DNA of 64,000 nt. Source: JABWAJ01 sp038323375 (lineage in GTDB: Bacteria; Bacteroidota; Bacteroidia; Chitinophagales; Saprospiraceae). The notes under the pieces were generated by a model. The model did not search any database. It saw only the letters and a program-made list of their open reading frames with translations, and had not been told where the DNA came from. The stretch covers positions 35,693 through 99,692 of the forward strand of contig JBBQGV010000007.1 in assembly GCA_038323375.1 (NCBI GenBank). Direction: 5' to 3'. Below, one piece after another: positions 42,401 through 49,646 of this stretch. Made by a program: the position numbers and the translations under genes. Within the stretch, counting starts at the first letter, position 1, and each line of letters begins with the position of its first letter.

Positions 42401-44499
42401 GAGACCGCCCCCAAACCCACCGAGGCAATGAAAGCCAACGCGCCTTTATTTTCCTGAAATATAAAACTTTCGCCCACGCTTTTGCCAGGCAGGTGAATGG
42501 CACCCGACAAACACCCGAGCGAGATGATCAGGGGATAGCGGTTCTGGTTTTGGTAAACAGCCGGGTTATCAATGCTGAAATCAAAGCCACCAGAACTGGA
42601 ATGCCCGAAAAAGGTGACGATGGAAGCGCCTGCATTGATGCGGTTGGAGATGGCCTCCGACTGCGAATACTGGATGGGGTCAGGACTGGTTTTGAAAAAT
42701 GAAGAGACGCTCGCGCCATAATCGCTGTTTTCCAAGGCAGTCTTCAAGTTGTTCAATTTGTTGCGAATGTCGGTTTGTTCTGCCACGCTGCCCCCGCCGC
42801 CAAGGTGGATGACCTGCTTGCGCCACAGGCGGTCTTCCGCAGGCGTTTGGCCCAACGGTGCTTCGTGGGCGCGCACTTTGTCTAAGTAAAGGCGTATTTC
42901 CGCAGGCGTTTCTACAGGAATGCGCCCGACCGGGAGCGCCGGAACCATGCTGTAATTGCTGGCTACAAGGAGGTTGTCCGAGCCGGGGACACCAAATGTA
43001 GGGATTAAAAAACTGCTGTTTCCTGCCGATGCCAAAGCGCCTGCACTGCGCACGGCAGCGTATTCCCGGCCTTTGCCGATCAGCAATACGTAGCGCGGAT
43101 CGCTCCATGTTTTTTTAGCAAAATGGACAAAATTGCGGATGGACAACGGGTGGCGGGGAACGCCATAAGCAAACTGGTCGTAGAGCTGCGCAATGTCTGC
43201 CACCACCGTGCGGTAGTCGCCACCAACTGAGGAACTGCGGTATTCGGCGTATTCGGCCACCAAGTCGCCGCCCTGGCCGTCGTTGAACAAGCGGGCGTTG
43301 GAGATGATGATGAACTGCGCGTCGGCAGCGGAATAATTTGTGAACGTCACGGGGCGCAGGGTCGTTATGGTACGGTATCCGGAAACAGCGTTGATCAACA
43401 CTAAGTTACGGGTGCCGGAAGCAGCTGGCAGTTTGAATTTCATGATGCCGTTTTCTGCATTGCCGACAAGGCGCAGGCGGTTGCTCATATCGTAAAGCAC
43501 TGGATCTGATGTACCCGCATTGAAGTTCTCAATTTCTAAATATTGCTCAGCGCCGTTGCCTTGAATTTCAAAAACAAAAGCGGTTTTGTTGTCGAAGTTG
43601 AACGCACGGGGGTAGCGCAGGCTCACGACGGAATAGGAATACCGGTCGTCGGTAGAAGCCGCGCCGTTGATGACAATTTGTTCCGTTGCAGCCAAATTGG
43701 CGGCAGGTTTGGCGATAACCGGGGCGACTAACCGGAAGCCGTTGAAAGCATTGGTATAAACCTCGGTGCCGTTGATGGTGATTTTGAGGTTGTGGGTATT
43801 GTTGCCAGCAAAAAGTCGCAAATCATAGCGGGCGTCCACTCCGGCGTTAGGGACAAAATATTTAGGTTGGATGGAAACGGTATGCGTATTGGCGGAAGCC
43901 GAACCGAAGCCTTCCCCGGCAAGGAAAGCCGACTCAGCCAACCCCTGTGAAAAGGTTTGTTTCTGGAGAGCTGCCGCACCCACCAACTTTTCTTCGTGCC
44001 AAAACCAGGCCTCTTTGACGGGCAGGTTGTTCAGGTCGTTGGGGGCATTCTGGTAGCGCAGGGGCGTTTGTGGGGCAGCAATATCCCAGGTTAGGAAATA
44101 GAAAGCCGTGTCGGTAATGAGGCTGAATTCAGGGTTGAACAACTCGGTGTCCGGATTTTTATAGAGGTGCCGATCGAGTTCGGCGCGGTTTTTTTTACCA
44201 AAAAATTCCAGGTAATCGCCGGCAGCAAGCGTGCCGGAAGGGTTGCTGAGGTACAGCGGCACTTCGCGGCCCAAGGCATACAAGCGGAAGGTCGCATCCG
44301 CTGGAATGCCCTGTGTAGTCAGCGTTTCATAAGGAATGCGCAGCAGACCGTCTTCGGCTGCGGCAATTTTGAAATAAGGCCGGTCGTAGCGGATCCATTC
44401 GTTGCCATAGAGCGTGTCTGTGCCGTTCCACATTTGCGCCTTAGCGGCAAACCAAGACAGGGCTAAGAGCAGAGCTGTGTATAAGTATCTCATTTTCAT
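39484..44499 (-). CDS. PorU/PorU2-like type IX secretion C25 peptidase
   Basis: A 1671-residue exported protein starting at the ATG at 44499 (signal peptide YLYTALLLALSWFAAKAQ). The gingipain-like C25 peptidase domain spans about 390-790. His633 lies in TFFGHSSSGG and Cys663 in ISLGCLSGA, the expected catalytic pair. The long C-terminal half has CARDB-like and FlgD-like Ig domains and ends in a FlgD/T9SS-type motif (FNYPNPFSTSTQF to LVILR). PorU is the sortase that removes T9SS sorting domains and attaches cargo to lipopolysaccharide; PorU2-type homologues share the catalytic domain. With no PorV nearby and this length, PorU2-like is my preferred reading. Its 3' end is duplicated at 37486-37785. 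Confidence 0.82.
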   Translation of the reverse strand: MKMRYLYTALLLALSWFAAKAQMWNGTDTLYGNEWIRYDRPYFKIAAAEDGLLRIPYETLTTQGIPADATFRLYALGREVPLYLSNPSGTLAAGDYLEFFGKKNRAELDRHLYKNPDTELFNPEFSLITDTAFYFLTWDIAAPQTPLRYQNAPNDLNNLPVKEAWFWHEEKLVGAAALQKQTFSQGLAESAFLAGEGFGSASANTHTVSIQPKYFVPNAGVDARYDLRLFAGNNTHNLKITINGTEVYTNAFNGFRLVAPVIAKPAANLAATEQIVINGAASTDDRYSYSVVSLRYPRAFNFDNKTAFVFEIQGNGAEQYLEIENFNAGTSDPVLYDMSNRLRLVGNAENGIMKFKLPAASGTRNLVLINAVSGYRTITTLRPVTFTNYSAADAQFIIISNARLFNDGQGGDLVAEYAEYRSSSVGGDYRTVVADIAQLYDQFAYGVPRHPLSIRNFVHFAKKTWSDPRYVLLIGKGREYAAVRSAGALASAGNSSFLIPTFGVPGSDNLLVASNYSMVPALPVGRIPVETPAEIRLYLDKVRAHEAPLGQTPAEDRLWRKQVIHLGGGGSVAEQTDIRNKLNNLKTALENSDYGASVSSFFKTSPDPIQYSQSEAISNRINAGASIVTFFGHSSSGGFDFSIDNPAVYQNQNRYPLIISLGCLSGAIHLPGKSVGESFIFQENKGALAFIASVGLGAVSSLYAVTNQFYAEIGHETYGKGIGDALQRTLQSFDNTGGIFTRALVQQYTLNGDPALVLSPSEKPDFFVNSDSPKFEPEAINAQMDSFDFHFNLLNAGRASVDSVQVLLRRTLPGNIEFDVAKIKVPAPKYENSVVLRMPVLGKLAIGENRFRITVDPDNAIAETPAPEAEQNNELRNNFGETGIAKYIFDNGVSIAWPPDFAIVGQTPVQLYASTADVFASERNYLMEIDTTEFFNSPQVRRTTIRQKGGLLQWTPGVNWQDSTVYYWRVSPDTSGVPGYIWSTASFIYLNGSPEGWNQSHFFQFNDNAFENMELPETTRAFKFLDDVKTIRVINGVYPGVWPTININNDPYIYLPWDNYISGGLSITVLDSLSADHWRNNPPGEYGSSISPWANNWASYPFSTRTQAGRELVLNFLNNVVPSGNYVLIYSIQNGANSSYKPEDWAADSLTLGTNLFQLLEQQGATQIRTTATPGVGARPYVFFYKKDDPDFAPFEKMVSNGETIEEVLPIEGIWNNGGVRSRQIGPARQWNDLHWALDKVEPEDEYSLGLYGIRTDTTQQLLAEGLRVRDTSLAWINAAEYPYLRLEFKAADTLSRSSPQLLRWRTTYEGLPEAALDPTAYFRFQRDTVQQGEPITLQIAARNLSDYNMDSLLVRYVLTDDANNLLSRSIRVRPLPGKDTLVISLHIDSRNLRGRQKLSIEINPDNDQPELSHHNNIGFYEFFVERDKRNPLVEVTFDGTPIMDGDLVSAKPFIAISLRDENPFLALADTSVLKLLLRYPDATDVTEIPFSDPRVRFIPADASDLTRQNRASVEFMPHFLQSGTYELTVQGRDATGNASGNLDYRVAFEVETAAKISNVFNYPNPFSTSTQFVYTLTGEEPPAQFSIRIMTVSGRVVREISQTELGPMKIGTHRTDFVWDGTDAFGDRLANGVYLYQVFARDAQGKDYEKYYNGTDGYFRNGVGKLVILR

Positions 44500-44544
44500 A
44501 GGGTGGTTGCGTTTTTTCTCAAGTTGCAAAGTTAATGGAATTTT

Positions 44545-45066
44545 GCGTTAGATGCCTGCCGGGGATAGTGTCTGCTTGAAGACAAGAAAGCATTGCGAAT
44601 TGTTGCGGTGCTCCAAACCGCTTTTGAACTGGTCTCTTTGTTATTTGCCCTTGAATTTGACATCATTACCACACAGGAAGTCTTCGATGAACTTATCCCT
44701 GAACAGCAGGCGGCATTATTGCCTTATGTTTCGACAGAACGGTTGACCATCAAGCACCTGAATGCGCCTAATTTTACGAAAATATCGCTGCTTCAAACCA
44801 GCAGGCGTTTGTCATTTGCCGATCAAACGGTCTTATATTGGATGGAAAAATTACCAGCGATGGTTTTAACCAACGACAAACTACTCCGCAAAGCATGTGA
44901 ACATCAAAAACTGGAAGTACACGGCATCCTTTGGCTGTTTGATCGTTTTCTTGAAGCTGGATTTTTTGACAGACTTGCTGCGAGAAACTTACTCACAGAA
45001 CAAATGCAATTCAACCCCTGGCTCCCAAAGGAAGCCTGCATAAAAAAACTAAAAGAGTGGGAATAA
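44545..45066 (+). pseudogene. PIN-domain gene with disrupted 5' end
   Basis: Codons from 44569 to 45066 encode a PIN-like protein (CLLEDKKALRIVAVLQTAFELV, ITTQEVFDELI, SFADQTVLYWMEK, VLTNDKLLRKACEHQKLEVHGILWLFDR) related to VapC/DUF3368-type nucleases. The expected first catalytic strand, ALDAC, is present in the same frame just upstream (44545-44559) but is followed by TAG at 44566-44568. No ATG precedes the domain in frame. A TTG at 44593 could start 157 residues but would omit the first catalytic aspartate. No antitoxin gene is adjacent. Probably a dead toxin gene. Confidence 0.55.
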
Positions 45067-45163
45067 AAGTTGTACGTATCCCTGAAACCTACAAGAATGC
45101 ACTGCAACGTTCAAAGTTGAAAATATTTTTAATGCAATTGTCGGCGTATCCCCATTTTTTTAC

Positions 45164-45194
45164 GTTGCAATCCTGTTGAAATCCCTTACCTTTG
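45164..45194 (+). promoter_or_regulatory. Promoter of the TonB receptor/DUF4249 operon
   Basis: GTTG (45164-45167), a 19-bp spacer and TACCTTTG (45187-45194) match the Bacteroidota promoter pattern, 28 bp before the chosen start codon at 45223. Confidence 0.55.
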
Positions 45195-45222
45195 AATACC
45201 ACATTTGGCTGTTTTGACCGGG

Positions 45223-47907
45223 ATGAAAAAATTACTCTTCTCCATCACCTGCGTATGTTACTGGATTGCTCCGGCACTGGCTCAAAATCCGCTGGAGCAA
45301 AAGGTCAACCTCGTGCTCAAAAATGCGACACTGGAAGAGGCGTTGTATCAGCTCTCCGGCCAGCCCGGCGTTAACCTGTCCTTTAGCAACGATATCCTTC
45401 CCAAAAAGAACATTACCCTGCGCCTGCGCCGCTACCGGCTCAGCGAGGCGCTGAATATTTTACTGCGCGAAACGCCTTTGCGCTACCGGGTCATCAACTC
45501 CAGCATCGTCGCTTTATACAAAGTGGATCCACCCAAAACGCCCGTCAATATTCGGTTTACGCTAAGCGGTTTTTTGGAAGATGCCGAAAGCGGCGAACCG
45601 CTCATTGGCGGCAACGTCTATGTGGTGGGGAGTAACCGCGGTGCCACCACCAACGAATATGGCTTTTATAGCCTGACCCTGCCCGTCGGCGAAACGGAAA
45701 TCCTGTTTTCCTACACCGGCTACGAATCGCAGGCACAGCGCATTGCCTTGCAATCGGATCAGCAGGTCAATATTGCACTGAGAGGCTTGGTTGCCCTGCC
45801 CGAAGTGGTGGTTGTCGCCAACGATTCCTCCGAAAAGGCTCGGCGCCTAGCGTGGAGTGACGAAATCCTGAGCATTGCCGAGGTGCAAACCCTGCCAGCC
45901 CTGGGCGGCGAATCGGACTTGATCCGCACCACCCACCTGCTGCCCGGCGTGCAAACCGGGACGGACGGCGTCGGCGGCATTCATGTGCGCGGCGGTAATC
46001 CCGGTCAAAACCTCGTCCTGATTGACGGGGTTCCGGTCTACAATATCTCGCACGCGGCAGGCGTGTTTTCCATCTTCAACACCAACGCCGTGCGCAGCGC
46101 CCGTTTTGTGAAAGGCGGTTTCCCCGCGCGATACGGTGGCATGTTGTCTTCTGTTTTGGATGTGCGCACCAAGGAGGGCAACAGGAAACAATTCGCCGGT
46201 AGCGCCGAATTAGGCGCGCTGAGTGGCCGGCTCTCCCTTGAAGGGCCGATCCAGAAAGACAAAAGTTCGTTTTTCATCTCCGGGCGCTGGTCTTTTTTAG
46301 ATTGGTACATAAGACCCATTACCGAACAGCAAAAGCGCGCGCGCCGCGAACAAGGCTCCAATGGATACAATTTTTATGACCTGAATGCCAAGCTGAATTT
46401 TACATTATCAGAGGCAGACCGCGTTTATCTGAGCTATTATCAGGGCAGCGACGAATACGACAACTTCGGACGGCGCTCCGACCGTCTGACGCTGCTTTCA
46501 CAAGGCGGCGAAGCGGTGGATTACCTGTTTGATCAGTCGTATTCCGAAGGATTGGACTGGGGAAACAAAGTCGCAGCCTTGCGCTGGAACCACGTTTTCA
46601 GCAGCCGGCTTTTCGCCAATACGACCCTTACGTACAGCAACCTGAGCGTTGGCGTAAATTATTCGACTTCTGACTCGCTCCGCATTGCTGCCAACAATCA
46701 AACCCTGTTCCGCTCTTTCGATTTTGGAAGGTATCGCTCCGGCATTGAAGACTTCGGCGCTAAAATTGACTTCGACCTGATCCCCTCTACCCGGCATTAT
46801 TTCCGCTTCGGCATGGGGATTACGCAGCATCAGTTTCGCCCCGGCATTTTGTTTTACAACGATTCATCAACCGGGATTCCGGATGATTCCGAAACAACCG
46901 GTAACGCCCCGATTGACGCCATCGAATACGCTTTTTATGTGGAAGACGAGTACAACATCAGCGACCGTTTTATGCTGAACGCCGGACTCCGCTTCACCGG
47001 ATTTAGTGTGCGGAGCCGCAATTACCATTCGGCAGAACCCCGCCTATCGGCCTATTGGCAAGCATTGCCTACCGTGAATTTCAAATCGTCTTTTAGCTTT
47101 TCTAAACAATATTTGCACCTGCTTTCCAACTCAGACATCGGTTTGCCTACCGACCTCTGGGCACCAGCCACTGCCCGCGTGAAACCCCAAAGCGCTTGGC
47201 AAACGGAATTGGGTTTCGATTACGTGCCAACCGGCAATCTCAGCCTGAGCGTGGAAGGCTACTATAAAAAAATGGAAAACCTGCTCAGTTTTTCCGAAGG
47301 CGCTTTATTCCTGAACGATTGGGAGCGCAATGTGACCGTCGGGGAAGGACAGTCTTATGGTTTGGAAACGTTACTCAACTGGCGGCACGGCAAAACCAAA
47401 GGCTGGATCGCTTACAGCTTGTCCTGGACAGACCGGCAGTTTGAAAAAGTCAACCTCGGGCGCACCTACCCATTCAAATTTGACCGGCGGCACGACCTTA
47501 AAATTGCGTTGACCCACCGGCTCAAATCCTGGTGCGAATTGTCGGCCAATTGGGTATTCAGTTCTGGTTTCGCCTTCAGTTTGCCATTGTTGCAATACCG
47601 GATTGAAATCCCGGGTGTGATTCCGCCGCCGCCAGTAGAAGTGCTCGACTACGGTTCTAAAAACCAATACCGCATGCCCTATTACCACCGCTTAGATGTC
47701 GGGGTGAATTTTTATTATCGCACGGGTAAGCTTGAACATATCGCCAATGTAGGTGTCTACAATGTATATGATCGGAGAAATCCGCTTTATTACAACCTCA
47801 GAACCAAATACATCAATGAAAACAACGATCTTCGTCCGGTGAAGGAGTTTGTACAGGTGTGGCTGATTCCGATTTTGCCCTCGGTTAACTATTCGATCAA
47901 ATTTTAA
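45223..47907 (+). CDS. TonB-dependent receptor with STN domain
   Basis: An 894-residue outer-membrane receptor. I choose the ATG at 45223 (signal peptide LLFSITCVCYWIAPALAQ). Domains: STN (about 22-95; NATLEEALYQLSGQPGVNLSFS), a carboxypeptidase-regulatory-like domain (about 105-190; GGNVYVVGSNRGATTNEYGFYSL), the plug (about 205-320; GGIHVRGGNPGQNLVLIDGVPV), and a long beta-barrel ending in aromatic IKF. Receptors with an STN domain are often regulated by anti-sigma factors, but none is nearby. A DUF4249 protein starts 4 bp downstream, forming a common two-gene import unit of Bacteroidota. Substrate unknown. Confidence 0.93.
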   Translation: MKKLLFSITCVCYWIAPALAQNPLEQKVNLVLKNATLEEALYQLSGQPGVNLSFSNDILPKKNITLRLRRYRLSEALNILLRETPLRYRVINSSIVALYKVDPPKTPVNIRFTLSGFLEDAESGEPLIGGNVYVVGSNRGATTNEYGFYSLTLPVGETEILFSYTGYESQAQRIALQSDQQVNIALRGLVALPEVVVVANDSSEKARRLAWSDEILSIAEVQTLPALGGESDLIRTTHLLPGVQTGTDGVGGIHVRGGNPGQNLVLIDGVPVYNISHAAGVFSIFNTNAVRSARFVKGGFPARYGGMLSSVLDVRTKEGNRKQFAGSAELGALSGRLSLEGPIQKDKSSFFISGRWSFLDWYIRPITEQQKRARREQGSNGYNFYDLNAKLNFTLSEADRVYLSYYQGSDEYDNFGRRSDRLTLLSQGGEAVDYLFDQSYSEGLDWGNKVAALRWNHVFSSRLFANTTLTYSNLSVGVNYSTSDSLRIAANNQTLFRSFDFGRYRSGIEDFGAKIDFDLIPSTRHYFRFGMGITQHQFRPGILFYNDSSTGIPDDSETTGNAPIDAIEYAFYVEDEYNISDRFMLNAGLRFTGFSVRSRNYHSAEPRLSAYWQALPTVNFKSSFSFSKQYLHLLSNSDIGLPTDLWAPATARVKPQSAWQTELGFDYVPTGNLSLSVEGYYKKMENLLSFSEGALFLNDWERNVTVGEGQSYGLETLLNWRHGKTKGWIAYSLSWTDRQFEKVNLGRTYPFKFDRRHDLKIALTHRLKSWCELSANWVFSSGFAFSLPLLQYRIEIPGVIPPPPVEVLDYGSKNQYRMPYYHRLDVGVNFYYRTGKLEHIANVGVYNVYDRRNPLYYNLRTKYINENNDLRPVKEFVQVWLIPILPSVNYSIKF

Positions 47908-47911
47908 CCCG

Positions 47912-48841
47912 ATGCTACGAAATCTACTCTTCGCGATTTTTTGTTATTGCGCATTGGTGGCCGCAACTTGCGAACGTCCGGTTGAGTTGCCGTTTGACAT
48001 CCCCGATCCACGGCTGGTGGTGGTTTGTAATTTTACGGGAGACGCGTTTTTTATCGTGCAGGTTTCCAAAAGTCGTTCCGCACTCGACCAGTCTCCGGAA
48101 GAGTACATCGCCAACGCGAAGGTGGACATTTATCAGGGCGATGCCTTCATCGAAACCCTCGAACTGGTGCCGAGAGGAGGGGGGATCCGCACGCCTCATT
48201 ACATTACCCGTGAATTGAAACCGAAGCAGGACGTCATTTATACCATCCGGGTGGAAGCCCCCGGGTTCGAAACCGTCATGGCGCAGAGTAGCATACCGAA
48301 AGCGACCGAAATTCTCTCTTTCAATCTCTCAGATATTATGGTGGGGCTGACCGAAAACGGCGATTTGCGTTATGATTATAATGCGGAATTAAGCTTTGCA
48401 GATTTCCCGGAAGAAGTGAACTATTACCACCTCAACCTCTATCAGCAATTTCTTGCTTTTCAACTGGTTGAAGGCGATACTACCTTGATTGACTCTACTA
48501 TTCAGGCCGTTGTTTTCAGCAATTCCATCAACAATAATTTTGTGCTGGCTTATTTTAAAGGCGGCATTTTATTTGAAGACAAAGCTTTTCAATCCAACCG
48601 CATCGTTATTCCGGTGGCGGTTCAGATCGACCCGGAATCCCAACTTATTGGTAAGGTCTACGCCGAGTTGCGCACCGTTTCAGAAGAATACTACAAATTC
48701 CACCAAACCCTGAATCAGCAGCAGAGCAACTCCGGCGGCGCGTTCACCGAACCGGTGATCGTCTACAACAACATCGAAAATGGCCATGGCATTTTTGCGG
48801 GGTACAATGCTTCCACAGATTCAGTTTCTGTACGCCGCTAA
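47912..48841 (+). CDS. DUF4249 domain-containing lipoprotein-like protein
   Basis: A 309-residue exported protein. The signal peptide ends ALVAATC, a slightly irregular lipobox. The DUF4249 pattern follows: DPRLVVVCNFTGDAFFIVQVSKSRSALD, then IANAKVDIYQGD, and later YHLNLYQQ. DUF4249 proteins accompany TonB receptors, probably as surface-exposed substrate-binding or lid subunits. It is placed 4 bp after the receptor gene (45223-47907), so they are translated from one mRNA. Confidence 0.88.
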   Translation: MLRNLLFAIFCYCALVAATCERPVELPFDIPDPRLVVVCNFTGDAFFIVQVSKSRSALDQSPEEYIANAKVDIYQGDAFIETLELVPRGGGIRTPHYITRELKPKQDVIYTIRVEAPGFETVMAQSSIPKATEILSFNLSDIMVGLTENGDLRYDYNAELSFADFPEEVNYYHLNLYQQFLAFQLVEGDTTLIDSTIQAVVFSNSINNNFVLAYFKGGILFEDKAFQSNRIVIPVAVQIDPESQLIGKVYAELRTVSEEYYKFHQTLNQQQSNSGGAFTEPVIVYNNIENGHGIFAGYNASTDSVSVRR

Positions 48842-48844
48842 TTC

Positions 48845-48967
48845 GTGTCTGTCTTTATAGTCCGATAACTGCGTTGTGTTTCGCCCCAAAATCGGTCATC
48901 CCGCCCGGTGGGACTCCCGTTTTTGGGGCGAAACACGCCTTGTTCTCGAACTCTAAAGAACAGACAC
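48845..48967. mobile_element. 123-bp foldback element (near-complete palindrome)
   Basis: Starting GTGTCTGTCTTTA and ending TAAAGAACAGACAC, the two halves are imperfect inverted copies over about 50 bp, with a 16-bp perfect block GTGTTTCGCCCCAAAA (48876-48891) pairing with 48921-48936. The whole sequence would fold into one long hairpin. No target-site duplication is evident. It lies 4 bp after the DUF4249 stop codon and could also end that transcript. Confidence 0.6.
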
Positions 48968-49056
48968 AGGTGTGAATGGCTGCGTTATGCGAACATAAGA
49001 CATCCCAAATTTTCATCAGGTCGGTCCGTCCTGTAGGAACCAAATGTCGGTAGACA

Positions 49057-49623
49057 CTAATTTACCGCCACATTAAACGTCGCCTCAACATCGGTATCCC
49101 CCGTACTGCAAGGCGTAGCAGCATTTTTATCCGGCTGGTGCTTCAAACTCACGGTGATTTTGCCCGCGCCCGCAGTTGTCGTGACGACTTTGCTCAACAG
49201 GCCGAGTGGTTTGCCGTTGCCGTCGGTATCATCTATCGTAGGTTGTGGTACGCCGCCCTCTACACCGAAGCAAACAAGGTGCTCGTTCGACTCCTCCGCT
49301 ACTTCAACCGTAATGTCTTCCACATTCGCCGGGTTGGATTCATCCAAGAATTGGACGGTTAAACTGTAATTCGTCGCAGCAGCCAGCGTGATGTTCTGGA
49401 CTACCGGATTGGCGCCGCCGTCGCCGTCGGTATCTTTAAAAGAAAAGGCCGTGCTGGTTCCGCCGGGCGTCGTAAACGTGAGGATTACGGAGGTAATCAG
49501 TTCCTCTTCGTTTGGATTGTTATCGTCGTCGTCGCGGTTGCAGGCGCTGGAAAGCAAAATTGTCGTTGTGAACAAAGACAACACCAACATCATCGGGAGC
49601 GAAAAAAGCTTATACTGAATCAT
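49057..49623 (-). CDS. Predicted lipoprotein of the zinc-associated TonB locus
   Basis: A 188-residue lipoprotein: the signal peptide ends ILLSSAC (Cys28), followed by an acidic DDDD linker and a beta-rich domain (ITSVILTFTTPGGT, FKDTDGDGGANP, DDTDGNGKPLGLLS, ITVSLKHQPDK). I recall relatives of this pattern beside TonB receptors in other Bacteroidota, but no function is fixed. It starts 23 bp after the stop of the TonB receptor gene on the same strand. The DxDGDGG motif may bind calcium. The genes upstream of it (Fur/Zur, MerC, His-rich proteins) suggest a role in zinc capture (inference). Confidence 0.75.
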   Translation of the reverse strand: MIQYKLFSLPMMLVLSLFTTTILLSSACNRDDDDNNPNEEELITSVILTFTTPGGTSTAFSFKDTDGDGGANPVVQNITLAAATNYSLTVQFLDESNPANVEDITVEVAEESNEHLVCFGVEGGVPQPTIDDTDGNGKPLGLLSKVVTTTAGAGKITVSLKHQPDKNAATPCSTGDTDVEATFNVAVN

Positions 49624-49646
49624 GATAAAATTGTTTTTTAATTGAT

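Noticed and set aside
27518..49060. Shared 14-base word GAACCAAATGTCGG near 27518 and 49039
   Set aside because: Only one short match with dissimilar flanks; may be chance or an old repeat trace.
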